In this document: positions 32,607-41,935 of the stretch, piece by piece | Numbering within the stretch: the stretch's first letter is position 1 | Layout: every line of letters starts with the position of its first letter | NCBI GenBank assembly: GCA_002946415.1 | Contig: NJPS01000041.1 | Coordinates: forward strand, 496,001 to 560,000 | Length of the DNA: 64,000 nt | DNA from: Rutstroemia sp. NJR-2017a BVV2 | Taxonomy: Eukaryota > Ascomycota > Leotiomycetes > Helotiales > Rutstroemiaceae | Reading direction: 5' to 3' | Program-made: the position numbers and the translations under genes | Notes under the pieces: model-generated | Databases searched by the model: none | Seen by the model: only the letters and a program-made list of their open reading frames with translations | Told to the model about the DNA's origin: nothing

Positions 32607-34625
32607 ATGGCAACTAAAGCAAACGAGCTCAAGGACCTCCTTGAGGTGACAGAAGATGTCGAGAATAACCTCATCTTCGAGAAGAACGTCTCCGTTCCCC
32701 TGAAGAACTCTCCTCTCCCAGTGCGCTGCAATGTCTACCGACCATTAGTCAAGGAATCAGGCGCAAAATTTCCAGTTTTAATTACCTATGGACCTTACGG
32801 GAAAGATATCCATTACGAGAAGTACGGATTCACCACCGATTGAGTGTGAGAGCCTCTAACAATATTCTTTAGTTTCTTCAGCAAATCTTTCTCGGAAGTC
32901 AATCCCGAGCACAAAAGCAAGTACAGTGCTTGGGAGACTCCAGACCCTGTTTTCTGGACTTCTCATGGATATGTGGTTGTTCGCTGCGATGAAAGAGGTC
33001 TGGGACAGTCCCCAGGATTACTGGATACCATGTCACGAGGCACAAGTGAATGCTTCTTTGATGTGGTCGAGTGGGCAGCTGAGCAGGAATGGTCTTCCGG
33101 CAAAGTAGGACTCTTGGGTATCAGTTACTATGCAGGTATGTGTGCACCCACGAAAGCTCATGTAACGGATCTTAACTTGGAATTGTACAGGCAGTCAATG
33201 GAGAGTTGCAGCTCGCCGTCCCAAGGGCTTGGCGTGTATCATTCCATGGGAGGGTATGACTGACTACTACCGCGACAGATGTCGCCATGGTGGCATATTA
33301 TCAGATGGATTCATTCGTTTCTGGTGGAACAGACAGGTTATCACTAACCAATATGGAAGAGCCGGACGAGCTGCGGCAAGATGGGGCGAGGACACGCTTG
33401 AGGGTAATTTACCCGATGATGTGCTTGCAAAAAATCGCAACGATCAGAACATCGACAATGAAAGCAACAGATTCATGGATGATGACTACTATGCTTCGAA
33501 AGATTTCAATTTAGAGGATATTGAAGTGCCTCTCCTATCTGTAGCCAATTGGGGTGGTATTTTACTGCATCTGAGAGGTAAAATTCCATGTCACAACGTC
33601 TTGAAATCAACATCACTGACCAACTATAGGGAATGTTAATGGATATGCATGGGGTGGGTCGAAGCTGAAGTATCTCCGATTCATCACTGGTCGTCATGAT
33701 CTACCTTTCTATTACAAAGAGGAAGTTGATGTCCAGAAGTCGTTCTTGGACGCGTTCCTGAAAGATAAAGACACAGTCGGATGGGCTACACCAGGTAAAG
33801 TGGCGCCTGTAAGCGTCATTCTCCGAAAAGGCGACGTTGGCTTCAACAATGCCGAAGCGGAGAAGGCATATGAAAGGAGAGAAGAATCAGCATGGCCGCT
33901 GGAAGGCACCAAATACACCAAATTCTACCTGACTCCCAACAAAGAGCTTTCTTCAGGAAAACCCTCAGCCCAATCGACAAAGCTCTCTTACGAAGCTCTT
34001 GGCAACCTGCAAAACCCCAAGCTGATCCAATTCACCAGCGCACCTTTCGAAGAAGATACCGAGATCACAGGTCATGTGACTGCACGACTCAACGTCTCCG
34101 TCACCCCGGATGCGGAATCCACAGATCCAGAGAAAGACATCGATCTGTTCTTGACGGTGCGATATCTCTCCCCAGACGGAAAAGAGATCTATTATACTGG
34201 AACCGCAGGCGATCCAGTTCCCTTGACCAAAGGCTGGCTTCGTGTATCGCTCCGCAAGGTCGCTACAGATCATGCACGCCATCAACCTTACCAACCATAT
34301 CGCGAATACCGCTCCACAGATGTGCAGGAAGTCAAGCCAGATGTGCCGTATGAAGCCGATGTTGAAATCTGGCCTACGAACGTGGTTGCGGAGAAGGGTG
34401 GTCGGATCGTGCTCGAGGTTGCGTCGGGAGATACGCAGGGATGCGGGATATTTACTCATACAAATGAGAAAGATAGGTACGTAATCATCGGGGATTTCTG
34501 TTTATGTTTCATGCGCTAATAATTGTCACAGGTCCAAAGCAAAGTTCTCCGGGATGAATAATATTCACTTCGGTGATGGATTGGAGAATTATTTGACATT
34601 GCCAATTATACCTCGCAGAGGTTAA
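32607..34625 (+). CDS. S15/CocE-type alpha/beta-hydrolase
   Basis: Five exons (32607-32821, 32873-33135, 33191-33577, 33630-34476, 34532-34625) give 601 residues. The N-terminal half is an alpha/beta-hydrolase of the X-Pro dipeptidyl-peptidase/cocaine-esterase group: Val-Arg-Cys-Asp-Glu-Arg-Gly-Leu-Gly, the nucleophile motif Gly-Ile-Ser156-Tyr-Tyr-Ala-Gly, and Gly-Arg-His311-Asp as the likely catalytic His. The C-terminal beta-sandwich starts near 365, with Phe-Thr-Ser-Ala-Pro and Gly-His-Val-Thr-Ala-Arg. Where CocE-like enzymes have Gly-Trp-Tyr-Asp, this protein reads Asn-Trp-Gly-Gly, so the acid residue may differ. The group hydrolyses esters or amides; the substrate is unknown. It follows the regulator on the same strand, which fits a cluster role. 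Confidence 0.82.
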
Positions 34626-35045
34626 GATGGCCTTGGGAGAGATTGCAATTCTTCTCAACTGTAGATACCGCGATCAATCAAAAAGCTTGCTATCGAAATT
34701 TTAAGCGTGAAGTGATTGAGTTTGATAAACTTTATATCTTGTGCCCTTTTACATGCTATTTATGTGGAGCAAAGCATGTCAACATAAGACAAAGAAGAAT
34801 ATACTGATATCCCCAAAGAAGCCCGGGAGCGATATCACGCCAATAATAGGAGAAACGTGAGGTGGTCAAATGTGTGATCATGGACTGCCTGGCTGCACGA
34901 GATCCATCGGTGCAATGCATGGAGGAAGTAAACTGCACTTGTTGTTTCTCAACTTGAACTAGAGATTCTGCGTGCACTTTACTTTCTTGTTAAAGCTTTA
35001 TTATCATTTAGGGTCTAATAGACATATCTACGCTCGCCCAAACCC
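34626..35045. other. convergent intergenic region
   Basis: Between the 3' ends of the S15 hydrolase (+) and cupin (-) genes. AT-rich; no coding frame or repeat of note. Confidence 0.5.
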
Positions 35046-35606
35046 TCACTCAGCACTCTTCCTAACACCCACCATCCCTCCCAAATCCTCCCCCAACTTC
35101 TTCCCCCCCTCCAACTCAATCGGCTGCGCCTCCACCAGCACGTACAACATCCTCGCCCAGCTACTATCACTCGTATTCCTCCACGCATGATTAGTCCCCC
35201 TCTGGACACACGTATCCCCCCTCTTCAAAACCTTCGTCTCCCCGGAATCCAATATCAACTCCACCTCACCCTCCAACACCACCCCGTAATCCAGACTGGT
35301 AGTCCGATGCATCGGCGACGTGTGTCCGGGCTCCACATCCACGATGCGGAGAACCGTACCCCCGGGCACGACTAGTCCTGGCGGCGCGGAGAGGTATTGG
35401 CTGTAGTTTTGAATGTCTGATGGATTGGATATCGCGGCCGGAAAGGTCGAAGTGCAGTACCCGAGGAAGAACTTGGCGCTGCCGGCGCTGGTCCAGGTGG
35501 CGGTTGAGGGGACGGAGGAGTCGAGGACGGCGAGGCCGTCGGGGGTGTGGGTGGTGATGTAGCGGTTGAGGGGGGGGAGAGGACTGGGGTCGGTGTTGTT
35601 GGCCAT
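35046..35606 (-). CDS. small cupin-domain protein
   Basis: A single-exon minus-strand gene for 186 residues, started at the ATG at 35606 (good context, AAAATGGCC) rather than 33 codons upstream. One cupin barrel occupies about 75-165. Motif 1 (Pro-Gly-His-Thr-Ser-Pro-Met-His-Arg ... Leu-Glu-Gly-Glu-Val) keeps His residues but lacks the standard HxH plus Glu spacing. Motif 2 is Gly-Asp-Thr-Cys-Val-Gln-Arg-Gly-Thr-Asn-His-Ala-Trp-Arg-Asn. Monocupins of this size include dioxygenases, isomerases and proteins of unknown role found in fungal metabolic clusters. The coding strand starts C-rich and ends G-rich. The FAH-family gene starts 414 bases away, divergently. Confidence 0.8.
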   Translation of the reverse strand: MANNTDPSPLPPLNRYITTHTPDGLAVLDSSVPSTATWTSAGSAKFFLGYCTSTFPAAISNPSDIQNYSQYLSAPPGLVVPGGTVLRIVDVEPGHTSPMHRTTSLDYGVVLEGEVELILDSGETKVLKRGDTCVQRGTNHAWRNTSDSSWARMLYVLVEAQPIELEGGKKLGEDLGGMVGVRKSAE

Positions 35607-36020
35607 TTTGGGATGTGTGATAGAAAATTTGAGGAGATGATTTGAACAGTTGAGAGAGTCTGAATGGAGTGTTGGTTGTCCTCTCGAAATCAGCCATTGA
35701 AGCACGCTTTAAAAGTCATGAGGGGTGGAGGTAGCGGTCCACATTGAGGGGATCAACAGAGTCACGTCCACATGTATAGCGGGGTACCTTTCCGGGACGG
35801 TGGGGGTGGGGTGAGCGGGGTGGATTCGGCTGTTCGTTTCGGGTTGTATGTTCCCCATACTAAGACTTCAAGAGACTAGACATCCCTTCCGTCCAATTAC
35901 GGGCTCGGTCTCGGACATTGATATTATTCTGCGATTGAGGACTTGAACATTGTATCTTGTCGCCGCCATTATCAAGGGAATTTCCTACTCACACGAACTA
36001 GCAAGTTTCCATTAGCCATC
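35607..36020. promoter_or_regulatory. divergent promoter, cupin / FAH-family
   Basis: A 414-base region between two start codons facing away from each other; shared control is likely. A G-rich segment lies at 35770-35822 (GGGGTACCTTTCCGGGACGGTGGGGGTGGGG). In-frame ATG triplets before 36021 exist but look like leader sequence. Confidence 0.45.
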
Positions 36021-37332
36021 ATGTTTACCTCGCATTTTTCCACCAACAATATTCCTTTTGGAATTGCGAGCAGCGATGCTCATCCCAGACCTTCTGCCGC
36101 AACTCGATATGAGGATACTGTCATATTTCTCGACAAACTTGCAGAAAATGGTCTTCTGAAGTCCTTGCCAGCCGAAGCTGTGGATGCGTTCTCTCAGGGG
36201 AGTTGACTGCCATGCCAATCTGCGCAAGAATGAGAGCTAATAATATTTTAGCCCGTTCTCAACGACTTCGCTGCCCTTCCCAAGTCTATACACCAGCAGA
36301 CTAGGAGTATACTTCAATCACTGTTGTCAGAGAAAGGCACCTCTTCACTTCCAGATGGCACCACCGCATCAGCCAACGATGTGACCATGCACCTACCAGT
36401 CTCAAGTCGTGATTTCACCGACTTCTCCTGCTCTAAAGATCACGTGCTCAACGCAGGTGAAGCTATTCAAGGGAAGCGCTACCTTCCTCCTGGATTTCTC
36501 TATTTCCCCATCGGCTACTCCGGACGAACTTCTTCGCTTGTCGTCTCTGGAACGCCAGTGGTCCGACCCAAGGGACAATATAAGAATGCTGATGGTAATG
36601 TGGAGCATGGTCCAACACAACGTTTGGACTATGAGTTGGAAATGGCTTGTGTGGTTGGTAAACCAAGTCAGCTTGGGAAACCGGTGGATATCAAAGATGC
36701 GGATGAGCATATTTTTGGGTTGGTTATTCTGAATGATTGGAGTGGTAAGTTGAAGTATTCAGGTTCAGTCATGCGTGAATGATACTGACTCCTTACAAGC
36801 AAGAGATATCCAAGGTTTTGAGATGCCCCCATTAGGTCCACTCAATGGGAAGAGTTTCGGAACCTCTGTGTCGCCCTGGATAATTACCCTCGACGCACTA
36901 AAAGAATCGGCCATTAAAGGAATAACCCGTGAGATACCAGTAGCATCATACCTCTCGGACCCCAACCCAGTCAACAGCTACGACATCCGTCTCAAAGCCG
37001 AACTGTTAACAAACGACACCTTTACTACCATCTGTGAGACGAATCTGAGCAGTATGTATTGGTCGTTCAGAGATATGATCGTGCACCAAACTAGCAATGG
37101 GTGTAGCGTCAGGACCGGTGACTTGCTAGCCACGGGCACAATCTCCGGTTCCACGCACGAGAGTCATGGATGTTTATTGGAACTTACGAAGGGTGGGCAG
37201 AAGAGTTTTACGGTGGGTGAAAGCGCAGAAAGAGTTTACCTTCAGGATGGTGATGCGGTGCGGATCTCGGCGTTGGCTTCTGAGGGTGTTGGGTTTGGCG
37301 AATGTACGGGGAGGATTCTTCCTGCTGTTTAG
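36021..37332 (+). CDS. fumarylacetoacetase-family hydrolase; first intron has a GG donor
   Basis: Exons 36021-36197, 36252-36744 and 36800-37332 give 400 residues. The active-site set of fumarylacetoacetase is complete: Asp-Phe plus a following His (Lys-Asp-His-Val), Pro-Ile-Gly-Tyr-Ser-Gly-Arg, Glu-Leu-Glu in the Tyr-Glu-Leu-Glu-Met-Ala strand, Asn-Asp-Trp-Ser-Ala-Arg-Asp, Gly-Lys-Ser-Phe, and Thr-Gly-Thr near the end. These enzymes split C-C bonds of dioxo acids made by ring cleavage. Intron 1 should begin at 36198, after Phe-Ser-Gln, and end in TTTTAG. The reading phase and the 54-bp length fit, but the donor reads GGGAGT where GTGAGT is expected. A GT at 36180 would also keep phase but removes six residues. 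So this may be a real mutation, an unusual intron or a sequencing error. Confidence 0.78.
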
Positions 37333-38608
37333 ATCAGAAGATCCCATGAATATCCATTTACTGTATTCTGATACGCTGGAAATGGTTAAGTGTCTGATGG
37401 TTGTATGTTGACGCGAACCCCACATTCCGAGTTGATGAGCTAGGATCTCGTCCACCTTCACTGTAATTGCTAGCGCTGATAGATTCCCATCATGGACACT
37501 TGCATACAAGTAAAAGACGGTTAGATCCGCTTGGCGATTTAATCTAGATGTTTTTTGAATAGCACACTTAAACTTCAGTACCAAGCTCCAAGGATTCGGA
37601 CTATTGTCCTCCGTGATGACGAAGTAAACAGACTTCAAGCTGTAATGTGACCGAGAACAACGCAAAATTTATGATGAGATGTCTGGCATCTGTTCGTGAG
37701 AGGACAGTCAGCTCTGTACTCGATAGATCTCCGATATTTCATGAATCTTTGCTAACTGATTTTCATGCACCCAGGAGAACTAAAACGATCACAGTTCGCA
37801 AAATTTCGCTTCACTTCTAATAAACTTCTCCGGCAAAAGCTAAATTCATCACATAATCTTTTTACTTATCACTATATATGATCTTCAATCAATACATGCA
37901 GAAGTATAAGATCCATCTCAAGTAGCATGGGCAATGGTACAGTTACCAAAATAACCCCTTGGAATACATCTCCTCTGCATCTCGGTGCATCATTACAGTA
38001 GCATAACCTCCCTGCACCCTGCAGAAACGTTGCAGCAACCTCACGCGGGAAGTCTGGGGCCCCGCAATGCAATGTCAGATCTGACTGCATGCCTTTACGG
38101 ACAAGCATCAACCCCGGATTGTGGGGTTCCTCTCATGATGCCTGTCACTGAGATGAAATATCGGTACATTCGTCGCCGAATTGAGGCATCGTGTCGAAGT
38201 CGATGAGCAGCCTCAGAGTCTTAAGTGTGGTGTTTGTGTGAAGATACGGCATCACACTTGAAGGCTTGGGGGCGCGCGGTAGGCTATTGCGATTGTGGGA
38301 AGAGGAGCTTGAGTGCAATCTCGGGTTAATGTTATGGATTTTCATCCTTCTTGCTTGATATGTTTGATGATGGTTGACTCCACTTTCCGGCGACGACAGA
38401 TATATGGGAAAATTATCCCAAGTAAGGACGAGACGATGCTTATATAAAGAGTTTGCTCGAGGCTCGAAACAACCTCGAATCGTCCTCGTCATTCCACCTC
38501 ATTTGCAGTTGTCTTGCAGTCTCTACTGAAAACTGGTACAGGAACCAGGACTTGAAGTCAACAGTTCTCTAGCCTCCATCTACAAATCTTTCCTCTTAAC
38601 CTTCCGTA
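37333..38608. other. intergenic before the glucanase gene
   Basis: About 1.3 kb without a credible gene. The right part (38,440-38,608) looks like a promoter and leader: a TATATAAAG box-like sequence at 38438, then a C/T-rich leader. Right edge of the proposed catabolic block. Confidence 0.55.
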
Positions 38609-39781
38609 ATGATGCTCTCAGCTCTTATCCCCAGCCTCTTGGCCAGTCTCATCTCCACCACTCTTGCAATTCCCACATCCAACTACATCAACTGGAAGAC
38701 CTTCAAAGCGACTGGCGTCAACCTCGGTGGCTGGCTCGTCCAAGAAGCCGTCATCGACCCCGTCTTCTGGACTCAATACGCCGGCAACGCCACCGACGAA
38801 TGGGGACTCTGCTCCCACCTCAACACCCAATGCGGGCCCGTCCTCGAGAAGCGCTACGCCACCTTCATCACCCCCTCCGACATCGACCTCCTCGCCTCCA
38901 GCGGCGTCACCATCCTGCGCATCCCCACCTCCTACGCCGCATGGGTGAAAGTTCCCGGCTCCCAGCTCTACAGCGGGAATCAAGTCTCCTATCTCAAAAC
39001 CATCGCTACTTACGCTATTACCAAGTACAACATGCATATAATCATCGACGTGCATTCTCTCCCAGGCGGCGTCAATGGCATGGGCTTCGGTGAGGCAGAT
39101 GGCCATTTTGGCTGGTTCAATAACCAGACTGCTCTTACGTATTCCTACGCCGTGATCGATGCTGTTATAGCTTATGTCCAGGGATCCGGGTTCCCGCAAT
39201 CCTACACCATCGAGCCGATCAACGAGCCCGTGGATAATCCCAACCTGGCCGACTTCGGGCAACCCGCTGCATTATCCGACAGCGGGGCTGCATGGGTCTT
39301 AAAGTACATCCAAGGCGTGCTCGCAAAAGTAAAAGCCGTGAATGCCAAAATCCCCGTCATGTTCCAAGGCAGCTTCAAAGGCGAAGCATATTGGTCTGCG
39401 TATTTCCCCACCGGCACCAATCTCGTTTTCGATGTGCACAACTACTACTTTGCGGGGCGGCCAACCGATTCGAATACCGTCTCGGCAGACATCTGCGCAG
39501 ATGCGAAGGCGTCGGTAGGGGATGGGAAGTTTCCGGTGTTTGTGGGAGAGTGGAGTATTCAGACTGTGAGTGATAATATTTTTGCGACGAGGAGGAAGAA
39601 TTTGAATACGGGCTTGTATGCGTTTGCGAAATATGATCATGGGAGTGCGTATTGGACGGCGAAGTTTAGTGGGGATGTACCGGTGGAGGGGCAGGGCGTG
39701 CAGGGGGATTATTGGAATTATGAGGGGTTTGTGGGGTTGGGGTATGTGAATGCTAGTGAGGGGGCGGCGTATTGTTCGTAA
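38609..39781 (+). CDS. secreted GH5 exo-beta-1,3-glucanase
   Basis: An intronless gene for 390 residues. Residues 1-20 are a signal peptide (hydrophobic run ending Thr-Thr-Leu-Ala). The mature chain is a TIM-barrel of glycoside hydrolase family 5, subfamily 9-like: Gly-Val-Asn-Leu-Gly-Gly-Trp-Leu near the start, His-Ser-Leu-Pro-Gly, then the acid/base Glu206 (Ile-Asn-Glu-Pro) and the nucleophile Glu314 (Val-Gly-Glu-Trp-Ser). It trims beta-1,3-glucan from the non-reducing end, at the fungus's own wall or in plant or fungal material. Two ATGs are adjacent, and the first is taken. The coding strand is strongly C-rich to about 39450 and G-rich after it. It is probably not part of the catabolic block. 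Confidence 0.92.
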   Translation: MMLSALIPSLLASLISTTLAIPTSNYINWKTFKATGVNLGGWLVQEAVIDPVFWTQYAGNATDEWGLCSHLNTQCGPVLEKRYATFITPSDIDLLASSGVTILRIPTSYAAWVKVPGSQLYSGNQVSYLKTIATYAITKYNMHIIIDVHSLPGGVNGMGFGEADGHFGWFNNQTALTYSYAVIDAVIAYVQGSGFPQSYTIEPINEPVDNPNLADFGQPAALSDSGAAWVLKYIQGVLAKVKAVNAKIPVMFQGSFKGEAYWSAYFPTGTNLVFDVHNYYFAGRPTDSNTVSADICADAKASVGDGKFPVFVGEWSIQTVSDNIFATRRKNLNTGLYAFAKYDHGSAYWTAKFSGDVPVEGQGVQGDYWNYEGFVGLGYVNASEGAAYCS

Positions 39782-40494
39782 GTTGCCAGTGGGCTTTCAG
39801 GCTTGAATTTAAGGAGGGAGAAGGTGATAAGCGAGGGAGTGAAGTAACAAAAAGGACTTCCTGTATAATCTATCAGCATCTCTCGTTCCAAAAGCAATAT
39901 ATCATGATTCAAAGTCATAAAATCGAATCTGCAACTATGTAGTTAGTACAGAGTTCAGTGAATCGATATAAATCAGACAGAATTACCAATTCCCGGCCAG
40001 TATGAGATGAAAATCCTCCATATTCCAATGACCTATTAGTTTTGTGGCTCTGATTAAACGCATCGTAGAAAGCGAGGGAACCTCTATGTTTTGCGCATTG
40101 CAGTATGAAAGCCCTAAGTGACTTGGCTTCTCAATGGTCTTGATCTCGATAAGTAAGTCTGAAATGTATACGCTGGATTACGCGCAGACTGTTCGCAGAA
40201 TGAGGATGTCCCGGTCAAATTCTCCAGGTCTCACAAACAGGTTCAGCCAAGGAGGATCAAGGGCCAGACAGCAAACTAGCATCGAACTATGAAAAGGTCC
40301 GTTCTACGATAACATAGTATTTGTAGAGCAACGAATGTTTATTGAGGGTATCATAAAGAAATCTTATCATATCTACTTAGATATATTTATAAACATAAAA
40401 TAGCTCCAGGCTCCTGGCCCATCGCCAGCCCATTATACAATCATCAAATGTATACCCAACCCAATCCAAACACCATCCCAAATCCCAGTCCCAC
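39782..40494. other. convergent intergenic region
   Basis: AT-rich spacer between the 3' ends of the glucanase (+) and the receptor-like gene (-). No coding frame. Confidence 0.5.
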
Positions 40495-41935
40495 TCACGA
40501 ACCCCGACTTCCACCACCGAACCTCGGGTCCTCTTCCGAATACGTAAAATCCTGCTGCACCGTCTTCGTAATCGCAATGCCGTTCCCAGTCCCCAGAATC
40601 CTTTCCTTACTTTCCGAGCCCCTCAACTGCCTCGCTCCCGACTTCATATCATCTGTCTCCCCCAGCGCTACCCATTCCTCGTCTCGCCCACCGACTCGCA
40701 CGTTGGCGCTGGGCCATACGGTGTTTTGGTGCGGGGCCGATACGCCGGTGGAGTCGCCGCCGAGATTGAGGATGCGGCGGAAGAGCGGCCGCAGAGTCGA
40801 GATGCAGCCGACGATCATGCCGACGCCGTTTTCGGCGTAGCCCCAGATGAGGACGTCGGAGATGCCGACTAGAGTAGAAGGGTCAGTAACTGTGATATGG
40901 GGTTTTGTTGAGGGGAGTTTTTGGACTCGCGGTACTTACATAGATAGTCGGTTGAGTTGGTTAGGTTTACTGTATATACGAGACGGACACATGCAGATAA
41001 ACTCGCTCTACACCAGATGTTAGAATCGCATCAATAAGGCCGAATCAGTGTATGACTACTTACAGAGCGCCGAGACTGAGAATGAAGCCCACTGAGAGCT
41101 TAGCATTGCGATTAAGCTGCACATTCCACAGTAATGGGATCGGTCTGTATCGTCTATTAGCAACCGAAAGATTCCAAAGTCCGATTTATTTCAGCAGACT
41201 TACAAGATAGCACAGAACCAATCTGTAGTAATATTGACCGCTGTAGTTGCATAGTAGATGTCCGCAAGATACTGCGGAGGATTACATTTTCCGCCCTTGA
41301 GTGTGGTGTTCCAAGCCGCTCTTAAAAGTCATTGTTAGGACTAAACACCATAGAAACAGGATAGATGCTACTTACTGGACAGGGCTGCACTGGAAGATAA
41401 TGTAAAACATGGCAATCAGGTTCATGGTTGTGAATATTGCTGATATACCCCAGATACTGTAGATAAACCTCTTCCTCCCAGTTGCAATGCGCATTAGCAT
41501 GAAAGAAATGCTCAGCTTGATCGGGATGATAGATGCGCAGTAGAAGACCTCGAAAAAGAAGAAGTACTTTACAAGTCAGTGGCTGATTTCATCGAGTTCG
41601 TACCGTGCGGGAGAATTTGGGATGCACACCTGTAAGCCTTCGATTCTTTGATCCCCAGTTAACCTGTATTCATGGACACCAATGCCCTTGAAAGATCCGA
41701 CAAGACATGCGATTGTTAATACAGTGAAGGGGAGCTATGTTGATAATCAGTATGCAGATACTTATTCATATGGAATGCAACCTACCACTGCAACTGTCAT
41801 ACACCAGTCATCTATACCCCACGCGTTGTTGCGAAGTCTTGTGTGTACTCTCAATACGTAGACAATGTACGCTATTGTCATAAGAGTAATAACTGTAGCA
41901 GAGACCTTCCCAGCATGGTCACCATAGAACGTCAT
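40495..41935 (-). CDS. Pth11/SAT4-type seven-transmembrane protein
   Basis: Seven exons on the minus strand (41935-41786, 41734-41630, 41566-41376, 41320-41204, 41144-41064, 41007-40940, 40868-40495) join in phase to 361 residues. The pattern is that of the fungal SAT4/rhodopsin-like integral membrane family (Pth11-related, no CFEM domain). It has Asp-Asp-Trp after helix 1, Val-Phe-Tyr-Cys-Ala ... Lys-Leu-Ser at helices 3-4, the loop Phe-Gln-Cys-Ser-Pro-Val-Gln ... Gly-Lys-Cys, Leu-Pro-Ile-Pro-Leu-Leu-Trp, and the hallmark Ile-Ser-Thr-Leu-Arg-Pro-Leu-Phe. The tail is cytoplasmic, acidic and glycine-rich. Relatives act as cell-surface sensors in plant-infecting fungi; the ligand is unknown. 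The chain is short exons throughout, so a plain frame search misses it. The start at 41935 is the first usable ATG, and an upstream exon is possible. Confidence 0.8.
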
